A stretch of 64,000 nucleotides of DNA from Flavobacterium frigoritolerans (GTDB lineage: Bacteria > Bacteroidota > Bacteroidia > Flavobacteriales > Flavobacteriaceae). Where the stretch lies: the NCBI RefSeq assembly GCF_025847275.1, contig NZ_JAOZEV010000001.1:496001-560000 (forward strand). Reading direction: 5' to 3'. Below, piece by piece: positions 45,943-54,554 of the stretch. Both the position numbers and the translations under genes were made by a program. The stretch's first letter is position 1. Each line of letters starts with the position of its first letter. Under the pieces are notes generated by a model. That model saw only the letters and a program-made list of their open reading frames with translations. It searched no databases and was not told where the DNA came from.

Positions 45943-46831
45943 TGCTTTTAATTATTGGTAAGTTTTTATTCATCAGCTTCATATTCATTCCTTTTATTCC
46001 TTGTAATCCTCCTGTATGAATCAACAAAATTTTAGAGTTCTTGGGGAAATAATTTTTCTTAATTAAATCTATAACGCCAAAAACCATCTTTCCTGTATAA
46101 ATTGGATCCAAAGGAATTTTATTTTCATCAAAAAATTGATTAATAAAGGTAACTAGCTCAGAATTTACTTTGCCATAACCTCCAAAATGGTAATCAGTGA
46201 TGAGTTCCCAATTTTGATTCTTTGCAAAAATACGAATTTCATCTTTTAAAAAATCCCCTTTTAACGCTGGAAACCCTAAAACTTTCTGATTTGGTAATGC
46301 ACTATTACTAATTCCCGAAATAGTACCACCTGTTCCCACGGCACAGCATACATAATCAAACTCAGCATCTTCGGGGGTTAAAATCTCCTCGCAACCTCGA
46401 ACTGCCAGCTCATTTGTCCCGCCTTCGGGTACAAGATAAAATGTTCCAAATTGCTGCTTTAGATTATCCAGAAAATCAATTTCACTTTTAAGTCGATAGT
46501 CATCTCTGGTAACAAATTCTAATTGCATTCCATTTTCCTGAGCAAATTTTAAAGTCGGATTTCCCTCTATCTTATCAATAAGCTCTTCTCCACGAATAAT
46601 TCCGATAGTTTTAAATCCGCTTTCTTTTCCTGCATAAGCCACAGCTGCAATATGATTAGAAAAAGCACCTCCAAAAGTAAGTAGTGTTTCTTGATTTTCG
46701 GTTCTGGCCTGGAGTAAATTATACTTTAATTTTCGATACTTATTCCCAGAAATAAAAGGATGAATCAAATCTTCTCTTTTAATTGTAAGTGAAATATTAT
46801 TTGGAAAAAGGGTATGTATATTTTGATTCAA
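45935..46831 (-). CDS. PLP-dependent D-cysteine desulfhydrase / ACC deaminase-like enzyme
   Basis: The 298-residue fold-type II PLP enzyme has IKREDLIHPFISGNKYRKLK, in which K31 of the NK pair should bind PLP, then FGGAFSNHIAA and AVGTGGTISG. The family splits D-cysteine to pyruvate, sulfide and ammonia, or opens aminocyclopropane-carboxylate. Which one applies here cannot be read from sequence. The start is a TTG at 46831: an in-frame stop lies just upstream and the first internal ATG is far inside the conserved domain. It is 9 bases after the previous gene and overlaps the next by 8. Confidence 0.87.
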   Translation of the reverse strand: MNQNIHTLFPNNISLTIKREDLIHPFISGNKYRKLKYNLLQARTENQETLLTFGGAFSNHIAAVAYAGKESGFKTIGIIRGEELIDKIEGNPTLKFAQENGMQLEFVTRDDYRLKSEIDFLDNLKQQFGTFYLVPEGGTNELAVRGCEEILTPEDAEFDYVCCAVGTGGTISGISNSALPNQKVLGFPALKGDFLKDEIRIFAKNQNWELITDYHFGGYGKVNSELVTFINQFFDENKIPLDPIYTGKMVFGVIDLIKKNYFPKNSKILLIHTGGLQGIKGMNMKLMNKNLPIIKSNV

Positions 46832-46840
46832 AATCTTATT

Positions 46841-47176
46841 TTATTTGTGATTTAAATACTGTACAAACCGAAAAAAAGGTCTGTTTTTTAAATAATTTAT
46901 ATTCGCTTCATTTCGATAGGCTTCTCTTTCAAAACTAATATTATGATAGGCTAAATCAGCATTTTTATATTGAAATAAACGCACCACATATTCAATTAAG
47001 TACCAAAGAAAAAAAGGCAGTATCAATAATTCTATTTGTTGGCGTAAATGTATTTTTTCATGATTAATAAAAACCTCATTTTTTTTATCCGAAGGGTATT
47101 TCATCAACACAAACGGAAACACAGCCATCCCGCGATATCCTTTCGGAATTAAATATTTAGCAATAATCAAAAACAT
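46841..47176 (-). CDS. Small membrane protein with an HExxH motif
   Basis: The 111-residue protein carries FINHEKIHLRQQIELL, an HExxH zinc-peptidase-type motif (HEKIH), next to a hydrophobic helix (LLILPFFLWYLIEYVVRLF). A conserved-looking FEREAYRNEANINYLKNR follows, whose glutamates could give the third ligand. It may be a minimal membrane metalloprotease, but proteins this short with an HExxH motif may also be inactive. It leads the tight unit with the PLP enzyme, glucosaminidase and hemL. Confidence 0.7.
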   Translation of the reverse strand: MFLIIAKYLIPKGYRGMAVFPFVLMKYPSDKKNEVFINHEKIHLRQQIELLILPFFLWYLIEYVVRLFQYKNADLAYHNISFEREAYRNEANINYLKNRPFFRFVQYLNHK

Positions 47177-47290
47177 TCGCTGTAAAAATTATAAATTTGT
47201 ACTAGTAAATTACTTCTACACAAAGAAAAACATAATCGACCGAATTTACTTAAAATTAAGATAAAAATAGCTTTTGCCAAATTCAGGATT

Positions 47291-47467
47291 ATGAATGAAC
47301 AAAATAAGGAAAATAAATTAATCGAAGGCGAAGATTTTTATTATACCCCCGAAGGATATAAATGTTTTACCGAAAAACACCATTTAAAAAGAGGTTATTG
47401 CTGCAAAAGTGGCTGTCGCCATTGTCCGTATGGATATGATAAGAAAACTGGAGAGATTAAAAAATAA
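47291..47467 (+). CDS. DUF5522 domain protein
   Basis: The 58-residue frame begins MNEQNKENKLIEGEDFYYTP and continues with LKRGYCCKSGCRHCPYGYDK. I recognise this Cys-rich core (C37, C38, C42, C45) as the DUF5522 family, probably a small metal-binding protein. It is short enough to be missed by gene callers. It is transcribed alone, divergently from the HExxH gene. The ATG at 47291 is the only suitable start. Confidence 0.85.
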   Translation: MNEQNKENKLIEGEDFYYTPEGYKCFTEKHHLKRGYCCKSGCRHCPYGYDKKTGEIKK

Positions 47468-47840
47468 GATTATTTTAAAAATGTATCAATTTTAAAAATT
47501 AGATAAAGCTGTTATTAAATTATTAAAATCATAAGAAATCTAAAATTATTTTGAAACAAGTTTTTAAATCTTTAAATTTCCGAATATTTAAAATCAGATA
47601 ATTAGGAAATATCCTGATTAGAATATAAGATAATTCTTTTAATTATTTTTTTTCGATATTTAAATTCTTGAACCTTTTAAATAAAAAAACATGGATATCT
47701 GTTCACAAAAATATAGGATTACCATCCACAAATCCTATCACAGGTCGGATATTCGGTATCCCTAGCTTTTAATTAGAAAATGTGTCAATGTGCCAATTTG
47801 AAAATGAGATAATTATTTCAGATCAAATTTGCATTGATAG
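47468..47840. other. Intergenic region, no gene seen
   Basis: The sequence is AT-rich with no supported frame. The part around 47695-47765 is less A/T-biased (for example CACAGGTCGGATATTCGG), but I cannot assign it a role. Confidence 0.4.
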
Positions 47841-47968
47841 GTATTTCGCTCCTATGGAGCTATTTGAGCCCCAGCGGGTCGACAATAATCTAAAGAACAA
47901 AAAATTAATCCGTTGTTAATCTAGCTAAAACACCTTAGCAACTTAGAATCTTAGCAACTAAGCACCTT
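47841..47968. repeat. Cluster of short intergenic palindromes and tandem repeat upstream of hutU
   Basis: GCTCCTATGGAGC (47848-47860) and GAGCCCCAGCGGGTC (47866-47880) are small hairpins of a kind common between Flavobacterium genes. At 47931-47968 an imperfect tandem repeat of CTTAGCAACT-type units precedes the hutU start. No protein-coding or regulatory function is evident. Confidence 0.5.
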
Positions 47969-47974
47969 TAAAAA

Positions 47975-49951
47975 ATGACTTTCCAAGAACAAATTCAACA
48001 AGGAATCCCATCTATATTACCTCCAAAAAAAATATACGATTTAGCTATAAATCACGCTCCAAAGCGAAAAGCAATTCTTTCAGCAGAAGAAAAAAAATTG
48101 GCATTAAAAAATGCATTACGCTATTTTGAACCACAACATCATGCTGAATTAATCACTGAGTTTTCAGAAGAATTAGAACAATACGGACGTATTTATATGT
48201 ACCGTTTTCGTCCAGATTACAGAATGTACGCCAGACCAATTAGTGAATACCCTGGAAAATCAGAGCAAGCAAAAGCAATTATGCTAATGATTCAGAACAA
48301 CCTGGATTATGCCGTTGCACAACATCCTCATGAATTAATTACATATGGCGGTAATGGCGCTGTTTTCCAAAACTGGGCGCAATACTTACTTACCATGCAA
48401 TATTTGTCAGAAATGACAAATGAGCAAACGCTTACTATGTATTCTGGTCATCCAATGGGTCTTTTTCCTTCTCATGCCGAAGCACCACGTGTAGTTGTTA
48501 CTAACGGAATGGTAATTCCAAATTATTCTAAACCCGATGATTGGGAAAAAATGAATGCACTTGGAGTTTCTCAATACGGACAAATGACTGCAGGAAGTTA
48601 TATGTATATAGGACCACAAGGAATTGTGCATGGAACAACAATTACGGTTTTAAATGGTTTTAGAAAAATAAAACTAAATCCTGAAGGAAACTTATTTGTG
48701 ACTTCTGGATTGGGAGGAATGAGCGGTGCACAGCCTAAGGCAGGAAATATCGCGGGCTGCATCACGGTTTGCGCCGAAGTGAACCCAAAAATCACTAAAA
48801 TTCGCCACGAACAAGGTTGGATCAATGAGATTGTTGAAGATCTTGACGAATTAGTAAAAAGAGTTTCTTTGGCAAAAGCCAATAAAGAAGTAGTTTCTAT
48901 TGCATACTTAGGAAACGTAGTTGAGGTATGGGAAAAATTTGATCAGGAAAACATCAAGATTGACTTGGGTTCAGACCAAACTTCATTACACAATCCTTGG
49001 GCTGGCGGGTATTATCCTGTTGGAATTACCTTTGAAGCTGCCAATAAAATGATGGCAAATAATCCTGAATTATTTAAAGAAAAAGTACAGGAAACATTAC
49101 GCCGACACGCTGATGCGATAAACAAACATACTGCCAAAGGAACCTATTTCTTTGATTATGGAAATGCATTTTTACTAGAAGCTTCACGTGCTGGTGCTGA
49201 AGTAATGGCCGAAAACAATATCGATTTTAAATACCCAAGTTACGTTCAGGACATCATGGGACCTATGTGTTTTGATTATGGATTTGGTCCGTTTAGATGG
49301 GTTTGTACTTCAGGTAAACCCGAAGATTTACAAAAAACAGATACCATCGCTTCACAAGTCTTAGAAGAAATGGCAAAAACAGCACCCGACGAAATTCAGC
49401 AACAAATGCAGGATAACATCAAATGGATAAAAGGTGCTCAGGAAAATAAATTAGTTGTAGGATCACAAGCACGAATTTTATATGCTGATGCCGAAGGTCG
49501 TATAAAAATTGCAGAAGCCTTTAACCAAGCTATTGCAAGAGGAGAAATTGGAGCAGTTGTTTTAGGACGCGATCATCATGACGTTTCCGGAACAGATTCT
49601 CCATACAGAGAAACATCTAACATTTATGATGGCTCAAGATACACAGCAGATATGGCAATACAAAATGTAATTGGAGACAGCTTTAGAGGAGCTACATGGG
49701 TTTCTATACATAATGGCGGAGGCGTAGGCTGGGGCGAAGTTATAAATGGTGGTTTTGGTATGATTCTTGATGGAAGTAAAGAAGCGTCAAGACGCTTAGA
49801 GTCAATGCTTTTTTGGGATGTTAACAACGGAATTTCAAGAAGAAGCTGGGCACGTAATGACGAAGCTATTTTTGCAATAAAAAGAGCCATGAGTACGCAA
49901 CCTTTATTAAAAGTGACCATCCCTAATATAGTTGACGAAACATTATTTTAA
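47975..49951 (+). CDS. hutU: Urocanate hydratase
   Basis: The 658-residue enzyme adds water to urocanate to form imidazolone propionate in histidine breakdown, using tightly bound NAD. Family marks are ITYGGNGAVFQNWAQYLLTM, the NAD region VTSGLGGMSGAQPKAGN, VQDIMGPMCFDYGFGPFRWV and WVSIHNGGGVGWGEVINGGF. It is longer than the roughly 555-residue proteobacterial enzymes and matches the long type also seen in eukaryotes. No hutH, hutI or hutG lies in the window, so the pathway is split. The DUF4136 lipoprotein gene follows after 35 bases. Confidence 0.95.
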   Translation: MTFQEQIQQGIPSILPPKKIYDLAINHAPKRKAILSAEEKKLALKNALRYFEPQHHAELITEFSEELEQYGRIYMYRFRPDYRMYARPISEYPGKSEQAKAIMLMIQNNLDYAVAQHPHELITYGGNGAVFQNWAQYLLTMQYLSEMTNEQTLTMYSGHPMGLFPSHAEAPRVVVTNGMVIPNYSKPDDWEKMNALGVSQYGQMTAGSYMYIGPQGIVHGTTITVLNGFRKIKLNPEGNLFVTSGLGGMSGAQPKAGNIAGCITVCAEVNPKITKIRHEQGWINEIVEDLDELVKRVSLAKANKEVVSIAYLGNVVEVWEKFDQENIKIDLGSDQTSLHNPWAGGYYPVGITFEAANKMMANNPELFKEKVQETLRRHADAINKHTAKGTYFFDYGNAFLLEASRAGAEVMAENNIDFKYPSYVQDIMGPMCFDYGFGPFRWVCTSGKPEDLQKTDTIASQVLEEMAKTAPDEIQQQMQDNIKWIKGAQENKLVVGSQARILYADAEGRIKIAEAFNQAIARGEIGAVVLGRDHHDVSGTDSPYRETSNIYDGSRYTADMAIQNVIGDSFRGATWVSIHNGGGVGWGEVINGGFGMILDGSKEASRRLESMLFWDVNNGISRRSWARNDEAIFAIKRAMSTQPLLKVTIPNIVDETLF

Positions 49952-49986
49952 ATCAAAATCGATATAACCTTTAAAACCATCTAAAC

Positions 49987-50532
49987 ATGAAAAAATTATT
50001 TATTTTACCGATTCTATTACTTCTTGTTCTAACATCTTGTAGTAGTATTTCTGTACACTCAGATTATGATAAATCTGTCGATTTTACTAAATATAAAACA
50101 TATGCTTATTTTAAAGCTGGTGTCGATAAAGTAGAGATTTCTGATTTAGATAAAAGAAGAATTTTACGTGCTATCGACGAACAGATGGCTGCAAAAGGAT
50201 TTACAAAAAGTGACAATCCAGATTTATTAATAAATATTTTTACTAAAGCCAGAGAAGAAGTAAACGTAAACCAATTTAATGCTGGATGGGGTTACGGATG
50301 GGGATATGGATGGAATCCATACCTAATGATGGGAAATCAAACTTCTGTTTCAACATCTACCCAAGGAACTTTATACATCGATTTTATCGATGCTAAGAAA
50401 AAAGAAATGATTTGGCAAGGTGAAGGAGTTGGTTATTTAACCAACCAAGGAGCTGACAAAAAAGATAAAATAGTTGCTGACTTTGTGAGCAAAATACTAG
50501 CTCAGTATCCTCCTACAATTGCAAAAAAATAA
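49987..50532 (+). CDS. DUF4136 lipoprotein
   Basis: The 181-residue protein begins MKKLFILPILLLLVLTSC, with the acylated cysteine at C18. The domain VHSDYDKSVDFTKYKTYAYF at the N-terminus, ILRAIDEQMAAKGFTKSDNP and GTLYIDFIDAKKKEMIWQGE are typical of DUF4136. An aromatic-glycine stretch GWGYGWGYGWNPYLMMGN interrupts the fold. Function is unknown; it is probably anchored in the outer membrane. It is 35 bases downstream of hutU and may be co-transcribed. The ilvA promoter begins 10 bases after its stop. Confidence 0.85.
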   Translation: MKKLFILPILLLLVLTSCSSISVHSDYDKSVDFTKYKTYAYFKAGVDKVEISDLDKRRILRAIDEQMAAKGFTKSDNPDLLINIFTKAREEVNVNQFNAGWGYGWGYGWNPYLMMGNQTSVSTSTQGTLYIDFIDAKKKEMIWQGEGVGYLTNQGADKKDKIVADFVSKILAQYPPTIAKK

Positions 50533-50541
50533 TCTTTTTTA

Positions 50542-50570
50542 TTGTTCTTATTAAATAATTAATACATTTG
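50542..50570 (+). promoter_or_regulatory. Promoter of the ilvA leader
   Basis: TTG at 50542-50544, an 18-base spacer, then TACATTTG at 50563-50570, an exact TAnnTTTG. Transcription should begin near 50577, about 13 bases before the leader ATG. Confidence 0.75.
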
Positions 50571-50589
50571 TTTTTTCAAATAATAAACA

Positions 50590-50649
50590 ATGACAAACTT
50601 AAATAACATTATTATCGCTATTATTAGCATTATTGTAATTCTACAATAA
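50590..50649 (+). CDS. Isoleucine-rich leader peptide of the ilvA attenuator
   Basis: The 19-residue frame MTNLNNIIIAIISIIVILQ has eight isoleucine codons, seven of them ATT, plus two Leu and one Val. It begins just after an exact promoter and ends immediately before the anti-terminator strand. A shortage of charged tRNA-Ile would stall the ribosome on codons 7-17. The gene it precedes makes the first enzyme of isoleucine synthesis, so the codon content matches the product. It is too short for ordinary gene calling. Confidence 0.85.
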   Translation: MTNLNNIIIAIISIIVILQ

Positions 50650-50720
50650 TGGCGAGGTGTTATATAAATAAGTAAACAAAATACAATTTATTAGAACCTC
50701 CCAAATCGGGAGGTTTTTTA
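50629..50720 (+). terminator. ilvA attenuator: pause hairpin, anti-terminator strand and terminator
   Basis: Three pairings are visible. ATTATTGTA (50629-50637) with TACAATAAT (50642-50650) forms a hairpin inside the leader frame. GGCGAGGT (50651-50658), directly after the leader stop, can pair with ACCTCCC (50696-50702) with one bulge. AACCTCCC (50695-50702) with GGGAGGTT (50708-50715) forms the terminator, followed by a T run. A ribosome that finishes the leader covers GGCGAGGT and lets the terminator form. A ribosome stalled on Ile codons leaves it free and transcription continues into ilvA. Confidence 0.85.
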
Positions 50721-50742
50721 TTTTAAAAAATAACCAAAATAT

Positions 50743-51987
50743 ATGACTTTATTTAACGAAGTAATTACAGCTAAAGAACAGCTAAGCAATGTAGTTGCTG
50801 CTACTCCACTAACACAAAACCTGAATCTTTCAGATGAATTTAAAGCAACTATCTTATTAAAAAGAGAAGATTTACAAATTGTACGTTCCTATAAAATCAG
50901 AGGTGCTTACAATAAAATATCCTCTCTAAATGCAACCGAAAAAACAAAAGGCATTGTTTGTGCAAGCGCAGGAAATCATGCACAAGGTGTAGCGTATTCT
51001 TGTAATTTACTACAAATAAAAGGCAAGATTTACATGCCAAAAACTACTCCAAAACAAAAAGTAAAACAAGTACAATTATTTGGAAAGTCTTTTGTAGAAA
51101 TTGTTCTTACGGGAGACACTTTTGATGATGCTTATGCTTCTGCAACTGAAGACGCTCTAAAAAGCAACAGAATCTTTATCCATCCTTTTGATGATTTAAA
51201 AGTTATTGCAGGACAAGGCACTGTAGGATTAGAAATTCTAGAATCTTATAAAGAACCTATAGATTATGTGTTTGTTCCTATAGGCGGCGGTGGGCTTGCA
51301 TCGGGGCTTTCAGAAGTTTTTAAGCATCTAAGTCCTGAAACCAAAATTATTGGTATAGAACCAAAAGGAGCTCCATCAATGAAAACATCTATTATTGATG
51401 GTAAGAATACACCTTTAAAAACGATCGATAAATTTGTAGATGGCGCAGCAGTAAAACAAGTTGGTAACATAACTTTCGATATATGTCGTAAAAACTTAGA
51501 CGATATTATTCTTGTTCCCGAAGGCAAAGTCTGTACCACTATTTTACGATTATATAATGAAGAAGCTATGGTCGTAGAACCAGCGGGAGCATTAACTATA
51601 GCTGCATTAGATTTTTACAAAGACAAAATAAAAGGCAAAACGGTGGTTTGTGTAGTAAGCGGAAGCAACAACGATATTGAGCGAACTGCCGAAATAAAAG
51701 AGCGTTCCTTGCTTTACGAAGGATTAATGCATTATTTTATGATTCAGTTTCCACAACGTCCAGGCGCACTTAAAGAATTTGTAAATGATATATTAGGTCC
51801 TAATGACGATATTACATATTTTCAATTTGCAAAGAAAAACAGTAGAGAGGTTGGCTCTGTAGTAGTAGGATTAGAACTAAAAAACAAAAAGGATATTATA
51901 AACATCAAAACCAATATGGTAAACAAAGGATTTGAGTTTCAATATCTCAATGAAAATCAGGATTTATACACACAGCTTATTGGGTAA
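50743..51987 (+). CDS. ilvA: Threonine ammonia-lyase (threonine deaminase)
   Basis: The 414-residue PLP enzyme makes 2-oxobutanoate from threonine, the first step towards isoleucine. The PLP lysine is K51 in RSYKIRGAYNK. Other marks are ASAGNHAQGVAYSC, PIGGGGLASGLSEVF and VVSGSNNDIER. The C-terminal 90 residues (from about 325, YFMIQFPQRPGALKEFVND) form one ACT-like regulatory domain, the short type found in Bacillus rather than the two-domain type of Escherichia coli. Feedback by isoleucine would act through it. Here ilvA stands alone, without ilvBNCD, and is controlled by the attenuator just upstream. Confidence 0.95.
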   Translation: MTLFNEVITAKEQLSNVVAATPLTQNLNLSDEFKATILLKREDLQIVRSYKIRGAYNKISSLNATEKTKGIVCASAGNHAQGVAYSCNLLQIKGKIYMPKTTPKQKVKQVQLFGKSFVEIVLTGDTFDDAYASATEDALKSNRIFIHPFDDLKVIAGQGTVGLEILESYKEPIDYVFVPIGGGGLASGLSEVFKHLSPETKIIGIEPKGAPSMKTSIIDGKNTPLKTIDKFVDGAAVKQVGNITFDICRKNLDDIILVPEGKVCTTILRLYNEEAMVVEPAGALTIAALDFYKDKIKGKTVVCVVSGSNNDIERTAEIKERSLLYEGLMHYFMIQFPQRPGALKEFVNDILGPNDDITYFQFAKKNSREVGSVVVGLELKNKKDIINIKTNMVNKGFEFQYLNENQDLYTQLIG

Positions 51988-52224
51988 AAAAGAAAAACAT
52001 AGTCAGGATTAGTCCTAACATGATTTCAATATAAACTAAATAATAACCTCAACATTATATTATTTTTTTTGTTATTTTAATCGATGCTAATCCTTATGGT
52101 TTTCCGGATTTTAAACTTTCGACTTACTTACATCTGTACTAAAAAATGAAAAGATTCTAAATCCAACTCTTGTCTTGTATATTAATTTTTTTAAGACCTT
52201 TTTTACATTCATTTAACTAAGTTT

Positions 52225-52252
52225 ATAAGACAAATCCTCTTTTATGTCTTAT
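52225..52252. promoter_or_regulatory. Inverted repeat upstream of the truncated hemoglobin
   Basis: ATAAGACA (52225-52232) and TGTCTTAT (52245-52252) are perfect 8-bp arms separated by 12 bases. They end 29 bases before the start codon. The size fits an operator for a dimeric regulator, for example one sensing nitric oxide or oxygen, but the binding protein is unknown. Confidence 0.45.
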
Positions 52253-52281
52253 TTTTACATATAATTTTTTTTACATACACC

Positions 52282-52671
52282 ATGGTAATTTTAGATATAA
52301 CAACAATCGAAGACATAAAGTTATTGGTTAATACTTTTTATGGTAAAATTCAAAAGGATGATCTCATTGGCCCCATTTTTAATGAAAAAATTCAAGGAAG
52401 ATGGCCAGAACATTTAGAAACAATGTATAAGTTTTGGCAAACTATTTTATTAGAACAACATACCTATTCTGGAAGTCCATTCCCACCGCACAAACATTTG
52501 TCTGTAAACCAATCACATTTCAACAGATGGATTGAAATTTTTACAAAAACAGTAGACAGTCTTTTTATAGGTATTCTTGCCGAAGAAGCTAAGATGCGAG
52601 GTGTAAATATGGCGTCTATGTTCCTGTATAAAATTGAATATTTTAGAGATTTACAAAAAACAACTAAATAA
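52282..52671 (+). CDS. Group III truncated hemoglobin
   Basis: The 129-residue protein matches truncated globins of group III: DIKLLVNTFYGKIQKDDLIG at the N-terminus, IFNEKIQGRWPEHLETMYKF with the tryptophan, and the proximal heme ligand H79 in NQSHFNRWIEIF. The distal side has FWQTILLEQHTYSG. These cytoplasmic heme proteins bind oxygen or nitric oxide and often serve in nitrosative-stress defence. It precedes the aromatic amino acid hydroxylase by 59 bases. Shared transcription is possible, and that enzyme also uses oxygen. Confidence 0.9.
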   Translation: MVILDITTIEDIKLLVNTFYGKIQKDDLIGPIFNEKIQGRWPEHLETMYKFWQTILLEQHTYSGSPFPPHKHLSVNQSHFNRWIEIFTKTVDSLFIGILAEEAKMRGVNMASMFLYKIEYFRDLQKTTK

Positions 52672-52730
52672 AAAACTAAAAATGGTGCTATAAATTCGTA
52701 ATTTCGCAAAAGAACTACAACGATTTCGAA

Positions 52731-54488
52731 ATGAACCCAATTATTGAAACAAATCCGTTATTAGATAGATTGCCTAATCATTTAAAGCAATTTATTAAGC
52801 CTCAAGATTATAGTGATTATACTCCAATCAATCAAGCGGTTTGGAGATATGTAATGCGTAAAAATGTCGATTATTTATCTAAAGTAGCGCACCATTCGTA
52901 TCTAGATGGATTAAAGAAAACCGGAATCGAAATTAATAACATTCCGAGCATGTATGGCATGAACCGAATTTTAACTGAAATTGGTTGGGCTGCCGTAGCT
53001 GTTGATGGTTTTATTCCGCCAAATGCTTTTATGGAATTCCAAGCTTATAATGTCTTGGTAATTGCTTCTGATATTCGTCAGCTCGAACATATTGAATATA
53101 CACCTGCACCCGATATCATTCATGAAGGTGCTGGTCATGCTCCTATTATTGCTAATCCTGAATATGCTGAATATTTACGTCGTTTTGGCGAAATTGGTTG
53201 CAAAGCCATTTCTTCGCACAAAGATTACCAAATGTATGAAGCGATTCGATTGCTTTCGATTTTAAAAGAAGCCGAAGGAACTCCGCAAGCTGATATTGAT
53301 CAAGCCGAAAAAGCTGTTGAGGATTTGCAAAATAACATGGGAGAATTGTCTGAAATGGCACAAATTAGAAACTTACATTGGTGGACTGTTGAGTATGGTT
53401 TAATCGGTACTATCGAAGACCCTAAAATTTACGGTGCTGGTTTATTATCATCAATTGGCGAAAGCGCTTGGTGCATGACCAATAATGTTACCAAAATTCC
53501 TTACGATATCTCGGCAGCCAATCAGAGTTTTGATATTACAAAATTACAACCTCAACTATATGTCACGCCTACCTTTGCGCATTTAAGCCTTATTCTAGAA
53601 GAATTTGCTAATAAAATGGCATTACGCACTGGAGGAATTTCAGGTATTCAAAAATTAATAAATTCGAATGCTTTAGGAACTATAGAACTAAGTACGGGTT
53701 TACAAATTTCTGGTGTTTTTACCAATGTTATTGAAGCAGAAGGCAAACCTGTTTACATTCAAACAACAGGTAAAACTGCTTTATCCTACCGTGAAAAAGA
53801 ATTAGTTGGACACGGTACCCTAACTCATCCTGAAGGTTTTGGCAGTCCTATCGGAAAACTAAAAGGTTTTAACTTAGCCATCGAAGACATGAGCCCGATG
53901 GATTTAAATGCCTACAAAATAGTCGAAAACGAGAATATAAAACTAGAATTTGAAGGAGGAATCATCGTACAAGGAGAAATCATTACTGGTTCTAGAAACT
54001 TACATGGTGAAATTATCCTAATCAGTTTTAAAAATTGTACTGTAACTCACGGAGATACTATTTTATTTCAACCTGAGTGGGGTAATTATGATATGGCAAT
54101 TGGCAAGAAAGTAGTTTCAGCATTTTCTGGACCAGCCGATGTAAACAGTTTCGATCTGATTAATTCAGTTCCAAAAACAAAAACTATCAAAGCCAAACAT
54201 TCTAAAGAACGTGATGAACTAGAAGAGTTATACAAACAGGTTAGAACTATAAGAGAAACCAATTCTCATGAAACATTACTAACTACTGTATTCGAAAAAA
54301 TTAAAGCAAATCATACTAATGACTGGCTATTAGTTGTAGAGATCACAGAACTTTTGAAGAATGAAAATCAACCTCAGTTATTACAGGAAGTACTGGCGTA
54401 TCTTGAAAGTTTAAAAACAAAAAGACCTGAAGTTGCTCATTTGATTTCTGGAGGTTTAGATTTGATTTTTGATAAAGAGAAGTGCTAG
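52731..54488 (+). CDS. Biopterin-dependent aromatic amino acid hydroxylase
   Basis: The 585-residue protein has the iron-binding residues of phenylalanine hydroxylase. H131 and H136 lie in IIHEGAGHAP, and E221 lies in WWTVEYGLIG. An insertion of about 40 residues sits between them compared with short bacterial enzymes. The catalytic domain occupies roughly 1-310. The remaining 270 residues (from about FTNVIEAEGKPVYIQTTGK to the helical C-terminus) are an extension typical of the long Bacteroidota form, of unknown role. The reaction is phenylalanine to tyrosine with tetrahydropterin and oxygen. Confidence 0.9.
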   Translation: MNPIIETNPLLDRLPNHLKQFIKPQDYSDYTPINQAVWRYVMRKNVDYLSKVAHHSYLDGLKKTGIEINNIPSMYGMNRILTEIGWAAVAVDGFIPPNAFMEFQAYNVLVIASDIRQLEHIEYTPAPDIIHEGAGHAPIIANPEYAEYLRRFGEIGCKAISSHKDYQMYEAIRLLSILKEAEGTPQADIDQAEKAVEDLQNNMGELSEMAQIRNLHWWTVEYGLIGTIEDPKIYGAGLLSSIGESAWCMTNNVTKIPYDISAANQSFDITKLQPQLYVTPTFAHLSLILEEFANKMALRTGGISGIQKLINSNALGTIELSTGLQISGVFTNVIEAEGKPVYIQTTGKTALSYREKELVGHGTLTHPEGFGSPIGKLKGFNLAIEDMSPMDLNAYKIVENENIKLEFEGGIIVQGEIITGSRNLHGEIILISFKNCTVTHGDTILFQPEWGNYDMAIGKKVVSAFSGPADVNSFDLINSVPKTKTIKAKHSKERDELEELYKQVRTIRETNSHETLLTTVFEKIKANHTNDWLLVVEITELLKNENQPQLLQEVLAYLESLKTKRPEVAHLISGGLDLIFDKEKC

Positions 54489-54554
54489 AAGCATTTTATA
54501 CATAAACTTGATGAATATTGTTGCGATGTTTCGACTCCGCTCAATATGAAAAAC

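Noticed and set aside
46832..46860. Search for an upstream ATG for the D-cysteine desulfhydrase-like gene
   Set aside because: An in-frame TAA lies just above the TTG at 46831, so no upstream start is possible.
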